This document shows, in pieces, positions 44,076 to 53,949 of a stretch of 64,000 bases of DNA. How positions within the stretch are numbered: the stretch's first letter is position 1; each line of letters starts with the position of its first letter. Origin of the DNA: Clostridium sp. KNHs214 (lineage in GTDB: Bacteria > Bacillota > Clostridia > Clostridiales > Clostridiaceae); NCBI RefSeq assembly GCF_000744935.1, contig NZ_JQMW01000011.1:1054001-1118000 (forward strand). Reading direction: 5' to 3'. The position numbers and the translations under genes were made by a program. The notes under the pieces were generated by a model that saw only the letters and a list, made by a program, of their open reading frames with translations, ran no database searches and was not told where the DNA came from.

Positions 44076-44939
44076 CTATTTATGCATCCTAAGAATTTGT
44101 CCTAAAGTTCTTTTTAATTCTGTCCTGCTAACTATTTTGTCTATAAATCCTTTTTCTAGTAAAAATTCCGCAGTTTGAAATTCCTTAGGTAAGGTTTGAT
44201 TTATGGTTTGCTGAATTACTCTCTTTCCTGCAAAGCCTATTAAGGCTCCTGGTTCTGCAAGAATTATATCTCCAAGCATAGCAAAACTAGCTGTTACTCC
44301 ACCTGTAGTGGGATCCGTAAGTACCGTTATATATAAAAGCCCTTCATCACTATGTTTTCCCAGAGCGCTACTAGTTTTAGCCATCTGCATAAGTGATATC
44401 ATTCCCTCCTGCATTCTAGCTCCCCCTGAAGTAGTAAAAATTATTATAGGGAGTCTTTCCTGCGTTGCTCTTTCTATAGCTCTAGTAATTTTTTCACCTA
44501 CTACAGCTCCCATGCTTCCCATCATAAAATTACTATCCATAACTGCAATTACAGCTTTATATCCATGAATCCTACAAGTTCCAGTAACCACTGCATCCTT
44601 TTCTCCAGATTTCTTACCTTCCTTTTCTAGTTTGTCATAGTACTGGGGAAAATTAAGTATATTTTTACTTTCTATATTTGCATCCATTTCCATAAAAGTG
44701 CCTTCATCACAAATTAACTTTATTCTTTCTCTAGCACTTAATCTAAAATTATAGTTGCAATTTGTACATATATTTAAATTTCTTTCCACATCTTCTTTGT
44801 ATATAATGTTTCCACAGCTCTCACATTTTATCCACATTCCATCAGGTATACTAGGTTTTTTATCAACATTATCCACAATGTTTTTCTCTTCTACTTGAAT
44901 ATATTTATCTTTTTTTAAAAGCTTTCTAAATTTAAACAT
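44076..44939 (-). CDS. accD: Acetyl-CoA carboxylase carboxyltransferase, beta subunit
   Basis: 287 residues. N-terminal zinc finger ([20 protein letters not shown] then CTNC, four Cys) followed by the crotonase-like domain ([49 protein letters not shown]). Partner of AccA. The gene lies 15 bases from accC and 16 from accA. Confidence 0.95.
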   Translation of the reverse strand: MFKFRKLLKKDKYIQVEEKNIVDNVDKKPSIPDGMWIKCESCGNIIYKEDVERNLNICTNCNYNFRLSARERIKLICDEGTFMEMDANIESKNILNFPQYYDKLEKEGKKSGEKDAVVTGTCRIHGYKAVIAVMDSNFMMGSMGAVVGEKITRAIERATQERLPIIIFTTSGGARMQEGMISLMQMAKTSSALGKHSDEGLLYITVLTDPTTGGVTASFAMLGDIILAEPGALIGFAGKRVIQQTINQTLPKEFQTAEFLLEKGFIDKIVSRTELKRTLGQILRMHK

Positions 44940-44954
44940 AGGTCTTTACCTACC

Positions 44955-46298
44955 TTACTTTAAAAATTGACTTTCTATAAAGCCTGTGTGGAAATCTCCA
45001 GACACAAATTTCTCATTATTTAATATGTCAAATTGAAAATCTATATTTGTGTCTACTCCTTCTATTATAAATTCTCCAAGAGCCCTTCGCATCCTCATTA
45101 TAGCTTCATCTCTGGTTTCTCCATAAACTATTAGCTTTCCAATCATGGAATCATAGTTTGGAGGAATTTTATAACCTTGATATACTGCCGAATCAAGTCT
45201 TACTCCTAATCCTCCAGGTACATAAAGATACTCTATTTCTCCTGGACAAGGCATAAAACCCTTATTAGGATTTTCTGCATTTATTCTACATTCTATAGCA
45301 TGACCTTTTATTTTTATATCTTCTTGCTTTAAAGATAGCTTTTCTCCACTGGCTATTTTTATTTGCATTTTGATAAGATCTACTCCTGTTACCATTTCAG
45401 TTATGGGATGTTCTACTTGTATTCTAGTATTCATCTCCATGAAGTAAAAATTTTCTCTACTGTCTACTAAAAATTCAATGGTACCAGCATTACTATATCC
45501 CGCAGCTTTAGCTGCTCTAACAGCTACTTCACCCATTTTATTTCTAAGCTTTTCATCTAGTACAGTAGATGGTGCTTCTTCTAGTACCTTTTGATTTCTT
45601 CTCTGAAGTGAGCAATCTCTTTCCCCTAAATGAATTATATTTCCATACTTATCTGCTAATATTTGAAACTCTATATGCCTAGGTTTTTCTATGAACTTTT
45701 CAATATACATGCTGTCATCTCCAAAGGCTGCCTTAGCTTCACTTTTAGCACTTCTAAAGGAATTTAAGAATTCTTCTTCTTCCCTCACTATTCTTATTCC
45801 TCTTCCTCCACCACCTGCAGATGCCTTTATCATTACAGGGAAACCTATATCTTTAGCAATGTAACGTCCTTCTTCTTCATTGCGTACAGCACCTTCTGAA
45901 CCTCTTATAACCGGGACCTGCGCCTCTTTCATAATTTCTTTTGCCTTTGATTTATTTCCCAATTTTTCTATTACATCAGAATCAGGTCCTATAAATACTA
46001 TGTTGCAATCTTTGCACATGTGAGCAAACTTGCTATTTTCTGATAAAAATCCAAAGCCCGGATGTATAGCTTCTGCTCCTGTAAGCACTGTAGCACTTAT
46101 TATGTTTTCCATATTTAAATAACTATCTTTAGATTTAGCTCCGCCTATACAAACTCCTTCATCAGCTAGCTGAACATGAAGAGCATCCTTGTCAGCTTCT
46201 GAATAAACTGCTACAGTCTCTATACCCATTTCTCTACAAGCTCTTATTATTCTAACTGCAATTTCTCCTCTATTTGCAATTAATATCTTACTGAACAA
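44955..46298 (-). CDS. accC: Biotin carboxylase
   Basis: 447 residues, ATP-grasp fold. Carboxylates biotin on AccB. Seen: ILIANRGEIAVRIIRACREM, the glycine-rich ATP loop KASAGGGGRGIRIV, the catalytic stretch EFLVDSRENFYFMEMNTRIQ and QVEHPITEMVTGVDLIKMQI, and C-terminal GEFIIEGVDTNIDFQ. Full length. Confidence 0.96.
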   Translation of the reverse strand: MFSKILIANRGEIAVRIIRACREMGIETVAVYSEADKDALHVQLADEGVCIGGAKSKDSYLNMENIISATVLTGAEAIHPGFGFLSENSKFAHMCKDCNIVFIGPDSDVIEKLGNKSKAKEIMKEAQVPVIRGSEGAVRNEEEGRYIAKDIGFPVMIKASAGGGGRGIRIVREEEEFLNSFRSAKSEAKAAFGDDSMYIEKFIEKPRHIEFQILADKYGNIIHLGERDCSLQRRNQKVLEEAPSTVLDEKLRNKMGEVAVRAAKAAGYSNAGTIEFLVDSRENFYFMEMNTRIQVEHPITEMVTGVDLIKMQIKIASGEKLSLKQEDIKIKGHAIECRINAENPNKGFMPCPGEIEYLYVPGGLGVRLDSAVYQGYKIPPNYDSMIGKLIVYGETRDEAIMRMRRALGEFIIEGVDTNIDFQFDILNNEKFVSGDFHTGFIESQFLK

Positions 46299-46317
46299 TT
46301 AAATCACCTCGCCGTTT

Positions 46318-46758
46318 TTACCCTATAGCAAAAGTAAGCTCGCCTTCAGCTGCCTTTTGTCCATTTACTGTAGCTACTGCTTTTCCTACTCCCATAGGAC
46401 CTTTTCTTTTTATTATTTCCACTTCTAACTTAAGTACGTCTCCTGGTATTACTTTTCTTCTAAATCTAGCCTTATTTATTCCACCAAAATATCCTATCTT
46501 GCCTTTATATTCTTCTAAGCTTAAAAGGGCTACTGCTCCAACCTGAGCCAATGCTTCTATTATTAAAACTCCTGGCATAACAGGTTCACCTGGAAAATGG
46601 CCTTGAAAAAAATATTCATTCATGGTGACATTTTTATATCCTACTGCTTTAACTCCTGGTTCCAATTCTTCTATTTTATCCACTAATAAAACTGGATATC
46701 TATGAGGTATTATTTCCATTATTTCTTTTATATTAAGACTTCTGCTCATATCCTCCAT
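46318..46758 (-). CDS. fabZ: 3-hydroxyacyl-ACP dehydratase
   Basis: 146 residues, hot-dog fold. Catalytic His in [14 protein letters not shown] and Glu in [18 protein letters not shown], with [14 protein letters not shown] between. Dehydrates 3-hydroxyacyl-ACP in the elongation cycle. GGAGG lies 9 bases before the ATG. Confidence 0.95.
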   Translation of the reverse strand: MEDMSRSLNIKEIMEIIPHRYPVLLVDKIEELEPGVKAVGYKNVTMNEYFFQGHFPGEPVMPGVLIIEALAQVGAVALLSLEEYKGKIGYFGGINKARFRRKVIPGDVLKLEVEIIKRKGPMGVGKAVATVNGQKAAEGELTFAIG

Positions 46759-46895
46759 AAATTATTACCTCCAAACAATATATTTAATGAATTAATTTAA
46801 TTCCACTTTGGCACTATAAAATTATATTGTATTTACTTTATTCATCTCAATGTAGAACTTGAAAATTTTGTGAGAAAGTTGAGAATTTAATACTT

Positions 46896-46935
46896 TGAAT
46901 CCTCAATCCTTAAAGTATCCCTTAGGACTGAGGAT
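46896..46935 (-). other. Hairpin in the accB-fabZ gap
   Basis: ATCCTCAATCCT (46899-46910) pairs with AGGACTGAGGAT (46924-46935) with one mismatch and no U-tract. It is the largest structure in the 183-base gap within the operon and may be a processing or stability element. Confidence 0.5.
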
Positions 46936-46941
46936 ATTATA

Positions 46942-47457
46942 TTATCTTTTTTTTATTTTAAAAAGTGGCTGACCATACTCCACCATATCTTCATTTTTCA
47001 CAAGTATATCTACTATTTCACCATCTACTTCTGCTTCTATATCATTCATAAGCTTCATGGCCTCTATTATGCATAATGTTGTTCCCTTATTAACTACCGA
47101 ACCTATATTTACAAAGTCATCCTTGTCTGGAGATGGTGCTGCATAGAAAGTACCAACTATAGGTGATTTAACGATTTCTATATTTTTATCCTCCTGAATA
47201 TCTGAGGCTTGTTTTTCTGTTTCTCTTTGAACTTCTCTTTCTAAAGCAACTTCCTTTTTAAAAGAGTTTTCTTCTCTTTTAGCTGCTGCTACATTATCAG
47301 ATACTTCTTTAGAATTATTTCCTTCTACTAATATCTTCTCTTCTTTGCCCATTTTTAGATGTATTCCATCTATCTCTATTTCAAAAGAAGTAAGCTTTGA
47401 CTCGCTAACAGTATTTATCAAATCACATATTTCTTTGTAATTCATACTATCTGTCAT
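46942..47457 (-). CDS. accB: Biotin carboxyl carrier protein
   Basis: 171 residues. C-terminal biotinyl domain with the biotinylated Lys in [20 protein letters not shown]. The middle (residues about 55-90) is a Lys/Glu-rich linker. Its start overlaps the fabF stop by about 11 bases. An alternative ATG (47445) is possible. Confidence 0.95.
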   Translation of the reverse strand: MTDSMNYKEICDLINTVSESKLTSFEIEIDGIHLKMGKEEKILVEGNNSKEVSDNVAAAKREENSFKKEVALEREVQRETEKQASDIQEDKNIEIVKSPIVGTFYAAPSPDKDDFVNIGSVVNKGTTLCIIEAMKLMNDIEAEVDGEIVDILVKNEDMVEYGQPLFKIKKR

Positions 47458-48688
47458 CCCATTTCTTTATTATTATAGTTGCATTATGACCTCCAAATCC
47501 AAGTGAATTGGATAATGCATAAGTTATATCTTGTTTTCTTCCCACATTAGGAACGTAATCAAGATCACATTCTTCATCTTTTACCTTATAGCCAACAGTT
47601 GGAGGTATAAATCCCTCTTGTAGAGCCCTTATACAAATTATAGCTTCTACGGCTCCTGCAGCTCCTAAAAGGTGTCCTGTCATGGATTTTGTTGAACTTA
47701 CAGGTATTTTATAAGCCCTCTCCCCAAATACATTCTTTATAGCTGCTGTTTCAAATTTATCATTATATGGTGTACTTGTTCCATGAGCATTTATATAATC
47801 TATATCCTCTTCTTTTATTCCTGCGTCTTCGATAGCAAGCTTCATAGCCCTAGCTCCGCCTTCTCCATCTGGTGCTGGTGAAGTTATATGATATGCATCA
47901 CAAGTCATACTATAACCTTTCATTTCAGCATATATTTTAGCTCCTCTTTTTTTAGCATGCTCTAGTGATTCTAGCACAACAATTCCAGCTCCTTCACCAA
48001 TTACAAAACCATCTCTCTCCTTATCAAAAGGAATAGATGCTCTCTTAGGATCTTCACTTTTACTTAAAGCAGTAAGCGAAGCAAAACCTGCCACTGTAAG
48101 CGGCGTTATGGATCCTTCACTTCCCCCTGCTATTACTACATCCGCATAACCATGTTCTATAAGTCTGAAAGCATCTCCTATGGCATTAGTACCTGTGGCA
48201 CAAGCTGTAACTACAGTAGTACATGGACCTTTAGCTCCAAATTTTATAGCTATGTTTCCTGCAGCCATATTTCCTATTAACATAGGTATCATAAAAGGTG
48301 AAACCCTAGAAGGTCCTTTTTCCAAGAGTTTTTTGTGCTCTCCTTCTAATGTAAGTATTCCACCCACTCCTGAGCCTACTAAAACTCCGAATCTTTCTTT
48401 ATTTATTTTTTCCAAATCTAATTTTGAATCCTTTACTGCCTCTTCTGCAGCTACCATGGCTAGCTGACAATATCTATCCATTCTCTTAGCTTCTCTTCTA
48501 TCCATGTAATCTTTAGGATCAAAATCTTTAACTTCTGCTGCAACCTTTACCTTTTGATCACTAGCATCAAATCCTTTTATAAAATCTATCCCTGTCACTC
48601 CATTTTTTATATTATTCCAAAATGTATCTACATCATTACCTACAGGAGTAATTGCACCTACTCCCGTAACAACAACTGCTCTCTTCAT
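47447..48688 (-). CDS. fabF: 3-oxoacyl-ACP synthase II
   Basis: 413 residues, condensing-enzyme fold. Catalytic Cys in [17 protein letters not shown], His in [15 protein letters not shown] and His in [17 protein letters not shown]. Elongates malonyl-ACP with acyl-ACP. 109 bases separate it from fabG upstream. Confidence 0.96.
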   Translation of the reverse strand: MKRAVVVTGVGAITPVGNDVDTFWNNIKNGVTGIDFIKGFDASDQKVKVAAEVKDFDPKDYMDRREAKRMDRYCQLAMVAAEEAVKDSKLDLEKINKERFGVLVGSGVGGILTLEGEHKKLLEKGPSRVSPFMIPMLIGNMAAGNIAIKFGAKGPCTTVVTACATGTNAIGDAFRLIEHGYADVVIAGGSEGSITPLTVAGFASLTALSKSEDPKRASIPFDKERDGFVIGEGAGIVVLESLEHAKKRGAKIYAEMKGYSMTCDAYHITSPAPDGEGGARAMKLAIEDAGIKEEDIDYINAHGTSTPYNDKFETAAIKNVFGERAYKIPVSSTKSMTGHLLGAAGAVEAIICIRALQEGFIPPTVGYKVKDEECDLDYVPNVGRKQDITYALSNSLGFGGHNATIIIKKWDDR

Positions 48689-48797
48689 AATTTATCATCC
48701 CTCTATTCTTGATTCTCAATTCTACATTCTTAATTTGTGAAAATTCCCTGATCTATTTTAATACTACTTTCCCTATATCAATTGTCTATTGTGAATT

Positions 48798-49538
48798 CTA
48801 CATAACCATTCCGCCATCTACATTTATAACCTGGCCTGTTATATACTTTGCCTCATCACCAGCTAAAAATGTCACTGCATTAGCTACATCCTCTGGATTT
48901 CCTAATCTCTTTAGTGGAATAGTATTTATAGCTCCTTCTTTAACCTTTTCAGATAATACTGCTGTCATATCTGTACTTATAAATCCTGGAGCCACTGCGT
49001 TTACATTTATTCCTCTTGAAGCTAATTCTTTAGCAGCGGATTTAGTCATACCTATAATTCCTGCTTTAGCTGCCGCATAGTTTATTTGTCCTGCATTTCC
49101 TACAAGCCCAACTACAGAAGATATGTTTACTATTTTTCCACTTCTTTGCTTCATCATTATCTTGCTAACATGTTTTAAGCAATTAAAAGCTCCCTTAAGA
49201 TTTACTTCTATTACTTTATCAAATTCCTCTTCCTTCATTCTAAGTATTAAAGTATCCTTAGTTATTCCTGCATTATTTACAAGAATATCTACTGAACCTA
49301 ATTTTTCAAAGGCTTTATTTATCATACTCTCTGCCTCTGAAAAAATACTTACATCTCCCTCTATAGCTAATGCCTTTACTCCCTTAGCTTCTATCTCTTT
49401 TACTAGTTCTTCGGCCTTTTCTTTATTACTTCTATAATTTATAACTATATTAGCTCCTTTTTCAGCCAGCTTTAAAGCTATTGCTCTTCCTATTCCTCTG
49501 CTAGCTCCCGTTACTATAGCATTCTTACCTTTTAACAC
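48798..49538 (-). CDS. fabG: 3-oxoacyl-ACP reductase
   Basis: 246 residues, SDR fold. NADPH loop [24 protein letters not shown] motif ([13 protein letters not shown]), catalytic Ser and Y-x-x-x-K in [14 protein letters not shown] and [20 protein letters not shown], ending [10 protein letters not shown]. Confidence 0.96.
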   Translation of the reverse strand: MLKGKNAIVTGASRGIGRAIALKLAEKGANIVINYRSNKEKAEELVKEIEAKGVKALAIEGDVSIFSEAESMINKAFEKLGSVDILVNNAGITKDTLILRMKEEEFDKVIEVNLKGAFNCLKHVSKIMMKQRSGKIVNISSVVGLVGNAGQINYAAAKAGIIGMTKSAAKELASRGINVNAVAPGFISTDMTAVLSEKVKEGAINTIPLKRLGNPEDVANAVTFLAGDEAKYITGQVINVDGGMVM

Positions 49539-49640
49539 ATAATCCTCTCCTTTACCAAGTTATTCTTGAAAAAACTTATTCAAGGCTATGTCGGCTCCCA
49601 TCTACCTAGATTTTTAACACTGTCACGCTAGGGATAAAAC

Positions 49641-50573
49641 CTAATTTTTTAAAACACTTATGGCTTTTTCTAGTGAATCTAAATCCTCTATATTTAACAC
49701 TTTTAGCTTTCTATCTATCTTTTTTACAAAACCACTTAAAACTTTTCCTGGACCTATTTCTACAAATGTATCCACTCCAGCTTCTATCATTTTATTAATA
49801 GTATGCTCCCACATTACGGAAGACATTACTTGATTTTTTAAGTTTTCCTTTATTTCCTTGCATTGAATATAGTCTCCTGTAACATTAGTTATAAGAGGTA
49901 TTTGTAATTCCTTTATGTGCACATGTTCCAATTCTTTATATAAGTTTTTTGCAGCCTCCTTTAACATGGATGTGTGAAAAGGGCCACTCACATCTAAAAG
50001 TACAGCTCTTTTAGCTCCTTTTTCTTTCAATATATTTACAGCCAGCTCTACAGCCCTTATTTCCCCGGCAATTACTATTTGCCCTGGACAGTTATAATTA
50101 GCCACTTCCACTATTCCTTCTTTTGAAGCTTCCTTACAACACTCTTTAACCATATCTTTATCTAATCCCATAATAGCTGCCATGGTGCCTACTCCCTGCG
50201 GCACAGCTTCTTGCATTAATCTTCCTCTTTTTTTTACAAGTTTTACTGCATCCTCAAATTCCATTGCTCCGCTGGAAACTAGTGCTGAGTATTCTCCCAA
50301 GCTTAATCCTGCAACTATATCTGGCTTAATTCCCTTGTCCTCTACAACCCTTAATGCTGCTATGCTTGTAGTCAATATAGCAGGTTGAGTATTTTCGGTT
50401 TTATCTAATTCTTCTTTGGAACCCTGAAAGCATATACTACTTATGCTAAATCCTAAAGCTTCATCAGCCTTTTTAAATACATCTCTAGAAACATCTATAT
50501 TTAGTGCTAATTCTTTTCCCATACCCACATATTGGGCCCCCTGCCCTGAGAACAAAAATGCTATTTTGCCCAT
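49641..50573 (-). CDS. fabD: Malonyl-CoA:ACP transacylase
   Basis: 310 residues from ATG 50573 (AGGAGG upstream); earlier in-frame codons lack a ribosome site. FLFSGQGAQYVGMGKELA, catalytic Ser in AGLSLGEYSALVSSG, His in SGPFHTSMLKEA, and GPGKVLSGFVKK. Loads malonyl onto ACP. Confidence 0.96.
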   Translation of the reverse strand: MGKIAFLFSGQGAQYVGMGKELALNIDVSRDVFKKADEALGFSISSICFQGSKEELDKTENTQPAILTTSIAALRVVEDKGIKPDIVAGLSLGEYSALVSSGAMEFEDAVKLVKKRGRLMQEAVPQGVGTMAAIMGLDKDMVKECCKEASKEGIVEVANYNCPGQIVIAGEIRAVELAVNILKEKGAKRAVLLDVSGPFHTSMLKEAAKNLYKELEHVHIKELQIPLITNVTGDYIQCKEIKENLKNQVMSSVMWEHTINKMIEAGVDTFVEIGPGKVLSGFVKKIDRKLKVLNIEDLDSLEKAISVLKN

Positions 50574-50622
50574 ATTTAATCCTCCTAAAGTGTTCCTTTG
50601 CATAATCAAACAACCTATAAAA

Positions 50623-51561
50623 CTATCTTTTTACCATACGCTCTATTATTTTTTCTGCATCATTAAACATTTCTTGAACAATCTCCTTACAACTTCCTCT
50701 TTTACATATAAGACCTGCTATTTGACCAGCCATAACTGATCCGCCTACCATATCGCCCTCACGAGCAGCTTTTCTCAATGCTCCTGCTCCTAATTTTTCA
50801 ATTTCCTCTAAGGCTGCATTTTCTTTTTCTAAAGCTGTATATTTTCTTGATAGCTGATTTCTAAGAACCCTAACTGGATGACCTGTACTTCTTCCAGTTA
50901 CTACTGAATCTATATCCTTAGCTGCTATTACTTTTTCCTTATAGTTTTCATGCACGGTACATTCGTCTGCTACCAAAAATCTAGTTCCCACTTGTACACC
51001 TTCTGCTCCTAGCATAAAAGCTGCTGCCAATCCTCTTCCATCTCCAATACCACCAGCACCTATCACTGGTATATTAACTGAATCTACCACTTGTGGAAGT
51101 AGAGCCATAGTAGTTAGCTCACCTATGTGTCCGCCAGCTTCACATCCCTCAGCTATTATAGCGTCTGCCCCTGCTTTTTCCATTCTTTTAGCTAAAGCAG
51201 TAGATGCCACTACTGGTATTACCTTTATATCATGCTGTTTCCACATATCCATATACTTGCCTGGATTACCTGCCCCTGTAGTTACAACCTTTACTCCTTC
51301 TTCGCAAACCAACTGAGCTATTTCATCTGCATTTTCGCTTAAAAGCATTATATTAACTCCAAAAGGCTTATTTGTAAGCTTTTTTGCCATTCTTATTTCT
51401 TCTCTTACATAATCAGTTGGAGCATTTCCTGCTGCTATTATTCCAAGACCTCCTGCATTAGCTACTGCTGCTGCTAAAGTTCCATCTGCAATCCATGCCA
51501 TAGCCCCCTGAATTATTGGATACTTAACATTTATAATTTCGCAAAATTTTGTATGAAACAT
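50623..51561 (-). CDS. fabK: Enoyl-ACP reductase II (FMN)
   Basis: About 312 residues, TIM-barrel flavoprotein related to nitronate monooxygenases. Signatures: YPIIQGAMAWIADGTLAAAV, AGGLGIIAAGNAP, ADAIIAEGCEAGGHIGE, VIGAGGIGDGRGLAAAFMLG. FabK-type reductases tolerate triclosan, unlike FabI. The start is either of two adjacent ATGs; the second (51561) is better spaced from GAGG. Confidence 0.95.
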   Translation of the reverse strand: MFHTKFCEIINVKYPIIQGAMAWIADGTLAAAVANAGGLGIIAAGNAPTDYVREEIRMAKKLTNKPFGVNIMLLSENADEIAQLVCEEGVKVVTTGAGNPGKYMDMWKQHDIKVIPVVASTALAKRMEKAGADAIIAEGCEAGGHIGELTTMALLPQVVDSVNIPVIGAGGIGDGRGLAAAFMLGAEGVQVGTRFLVADECTVHENYKEKVIAAKDIDSVVTGRSTGHPVRVLRNQLSRKYTALEKENAALEEIEKLGAGALRKAAREGDMVGGSVMAGQIAGLICKRGSCKEIVQEMFNDAEKIIERMVKR

Positions 51562-51599
51562 CATAACACCTCTATATTTTCTGCTATAATATATTTGAA

Positions 51600-51760
51600 C
51601 TATAATACCTAAACTTTTTTTATTTTATATTTGGGGAAATCTCTTTTGGTTTCCCTCCTTTTTTATATAGTTTATTAATTGCTGTAAATATATCAAGCGG
51701 AATAGTTGTTACTACTTTATAATCTTATATAAATGCCAGCAATACTATTCCGTCTTGAAT
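51600..51760 (-). other. acpP-fabK gap with two hairpins
   Basis: 198 bases without a gene. CGGAATAGT pairs with ACTATTCCG (about 51698-51755), and GGGAAA pairs with TTTCCC (51634-51654) with a T-tract only on the plus side. These could set a separate 3' end for the acpP message. Confidence 0.45.
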
Positions 51761-51762
51761 TT

Positions 51763-51996
51763 TTACTTTTCTATTTTTAACTCTACGTATTTAACTATGT
51801 CGCCTACTGTTTTCATATTTTCAATGTCTTCATTTGGTATCTCAATGTTAAATTCATCCTCCAAAGACATAACTATTTCGAATATTTCTAATGAATCTAC
51901 TCCTAAATCATCTGTGAAAGTTGAATTTAATTGTACTTCATCTTCTTCTATTGATAATTGTTCTGCTATTATTTTTTTTATCTTTTCAAAAGCCAT
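51763..51996 (-). CDS. acpP: Acyl carrier protein
   Basis: 77 residues, acidic four-helix protein. The phosphopantetheine site is the Ser of DDLGVDSLEIFEIVMSLEDE. Carries the growing acyl chain for all Fab enzymes. AGGAGG precedes the ATG. Confidence 0.96.
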   Translation of the reverse strand: MAFEKIKKIIAEQLSIEEDEVQLNSTFTDDLGVDSLEIFEIVMSLEDEFNIEIPNEDIENMKTVGDIVKYVELKIEK

Positions 51997-52126
51997 TTTT
52001 ACTCCTCCTAAAATAATGAAATATTTTTATATGTTTTAAAACTATACCACTTTTATAAATTTTCATTTTCTATATTGCAATGTCATAACTTGCAAATTCT
52101 TTATTACAGCTAGTCATTAGTAAAAC

Positions 52127-53113
52127 TTACCATTGTATAAGACTATAACCCCAAGTAAGTCCTCCTCCAAAGGCTACAAGTATAATCTTATCACCCTTTT
52201 TTAAAAGACCATCCTTATTCATTTCGTCTAGTGCTATTGGGACACTGGCACCAGAAGTATTTCCATACTTATTTAAATTGATATAAAACTTACTTTCATC
52301 TACTTCTAATTTTTTAGCTGCAAAATCTATTATCCTTAAATTTGCTTGATGAGGAACTATATATTTTATCTCCTCAATACTACACCCAGTATTCTTAAGT
52401 GCTTCCTTTACACTATCTACTATGGTAGTAACTGCAAATTTAAATATATCTTTTCCATTCATTCCTATTTTTAAACTACCTTGCATCTCTTTATCTAAAG
52501 TTTTCTTCTCTACATATGGATTTTCCACAAAAGCTGTTTTACAAGTTAAAGATGACCATTTATCCCCTTGTGCTCCTAACTTTATATCTAGTATTCCTTC
52601 CTTGTCACTGCAAGAAAGCACTGCAGCTCCAGCTCCATCTCCAAATAACACACAAGTACTTCTATCCTTCCAATCCAATATTTTAGATAGTACTTCTGCT
52701 CCTATAATCAGTGCTTTTTTACATCTTCCACTTTTCATGAAATTCTTAGCTATCTCCATAGTATAAATAAATCCTGAGCAAGCTGCAGATATATCAAAGC
52801 ACACTGCATTGTTTACTCCTATTTTACTTTGAACCACACAAGCAGTAGATGGTACAAAATAATCTGGTGAAGTGGTAGCTACTATCATCAAATCAATATC
52901 CTCAGCACTTATATTTGCATCCTTCATAGCCTCAATAGCTGCTTTAGCTGCTAAGTCTGAAGTATTTTCTTCTTTAGTTATCCTTCTTTCCTTTATTCCG
53001 GTTCTACTGCATATCCACTCATGGTTAGTGTCCATTATTTTTGATAAGTCATCATTACTTACAATTAATTCAGGAAGGTAACTTCCTGTACCTATAATCT
53101 CTATACCATTCAT
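52127..53113 (-). CDS. fabH: 3-oxoacyl-ACP synthase III
   Basis: 328 residues. Starts chain synthesis by condensing acetyl-CoA (or a branched acyl-CoA) with malonyl-ACP. Catalytic triad: Cys in FDISAACSGFIYTMEIA, His in IVPHQANLRIIDFAA, Asn in NKYGNTSGASVPIALDEM. Second gene of the operon, 89 bases after the repressor gene. Confidence 0.96.
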   Translation of the reverse strand: MNGIEIIGTGSYLPELIVSNDDLSKIMDTNHEWICSRTGIKERRITKEENTSDLAAKAAIEAMKDANISAEDIDLMIVATTSPDYFVPSTACVVQSKIGVNNAVCFDISAACSGFIYTMEIAKNFMKSGRCKKALIIGAEVLSKILDWKDRSTCVLFGDGAGAAVLSCSDKEGILDIKLGAQGDKWSSLTCKTAFVENPYVEKKTLDKEMQGSLKIGMNGKDIFKFAVTTIVDSVKEALKNTGCSIEEIKYIVPHQANLRIIDFAAKKLEVDESKFYINLNKYGNTSGASVPIALDEMNKDGLLKKGDKIILVAFGGGLTWGYSLIQW

Positions 53114-53175
53114 TTTTATACCTCTTATCTAAAGATATTTTCCTATTACAACTCTCTAACTATTTTTTCGCTTAC

Positions 53176-53198
53176 TTCTAGTAGCTTTCCTACTAGAA
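53176..53198 (-). other. Hairpin between fabT and fabH
   Basis: TTCTAGTAG and CTACTAGAA form a perfect 9-bp stem with a 5-base loop. There is no U-tract. It may be a processing or partial-attenuation point behind the repressor gene. Confidence 0.5.
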
Positions 53199-53201
53199 AC
53201 A

Positions 53202-53654
53202 CTACTTATGAAGATGATACTTTTCTTTAAAGAAATTATTTAATTTATCTAAAGATTTTATTAGTATACCTTCTTCTTCTTTTGTTAATCCCTCTATAGT
53301 AGCTTTAACCATATCAGAATGAAATTTTTCATGTACCCTATAGGCTAATTTACCTTTTCTTGTTAAAGCTATCTGCACTACTCTTCTGTCCATTTCATCT
53401 CTTTTTCTTTCTACATAACCCTTTTTAACTAAATTGTTTATAGCCGTAGTAAGAGTTCCTACTGTTATGTCTAATGCCTTAGCTACTTCAGTCATAGTCT
53501 TAGTCTCATACATACCAATAGCTTCTATAGTGTGTATTTCTGTAATAGATAACTCACTAAAGGCCCCTTCTTTTAATGCTTTTTGTTCTATTTCCAATAT
53601 ATCGTTAAAAGTTTCTACTAGAAGTTCATTTAAAATGTTGTACGCTTCCTTCAT
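53202..53654 (-). CDS. fabT: MarR-type repressor of fatty-acid synthesis (FabT-like)
   Basis: 150 residues from ATG 53654. Winged helix: LSITEIHTIEAIGMYETKTM, TEVAKALDITVGTLTTAINN, LVKKGYVERKRDEMDRRVVQ. It heads the fab operon, and its promoter carries two TTTGA...TCAAA palindromes, the site type bound by FabT, which represses with long acyl-ACP as co-repressor. The assignment rests on position and operator. Confidence 0.85.
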   Translation of the reverse strand: MKEAYNILNELLVETFNDILEIEQKALKEGAFSELSITEIHTIEAIGMYETKTMTEVAKALDITVGTLTTAINNLVKKGYVERKRDEMDRRVVQIALTRKGKLAYRVHEKFHSDMVKATIEGLTKEEEGILIKSLDKLNNFFKEKYHLHK

Positions 53655-53673
53655 CTTTATCACCACCATTAAT

Positions 53674-53702
53674 TTTGACCATCAAATATTTTGATAATCA
53701 AA
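53674..53702. promoter_or_regulatory. Two FabT-type operators
   Basis: 53690-53702 is the perfect palindrome TTTGATAATCAAA. 53674-53686 is TTTGACCATCAAA. Their centres are 16 bases apart, and they cover the region from the -10 box to the transcription start. Confidence 0.8.
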
Positions 53703-53730
53703 GTATATATGAATTAGGTTTTTATGTCAA
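53702..53730 (-). promoter_or_regulatory. fab operon promoter
   Basis: On the minus strand TTGACA, 17 bases, TATACT. This is close to the vegetative consensus, with the operators immediately downstream. Confidence 0.85.
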
Positions 53731-53739
53731 TAAATTTTT

Positions 53740-53949
53740 TGATTATTCTTCTAATTTTACCCAAAACACTTTAAAATTAATTCTTTGTTCACAAATAAAA
53801 GGCCGTATAACTCTAGACCCACTTTCTAAAGCCACACAGCCTCCTCAAAACTTTTATTATTTACTTTCCTACCTATCACCACTAAACCTCTAGCAAACTA
53901 TCCCTCTAATTTACTTCCTATCACTCTAGCCCTCTGACACCCTAGCCCA
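53740..53949. other. Gap between the fab and kam operons
   Basis: About 210 bases without a gene. The right part is pyrimidine-rich with loose repeats of CCTATCAC and CTAGCC(C/T)(C/T)T. No clear terminator hairpin for the lysine operon was found here. Confidence 0.4.
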
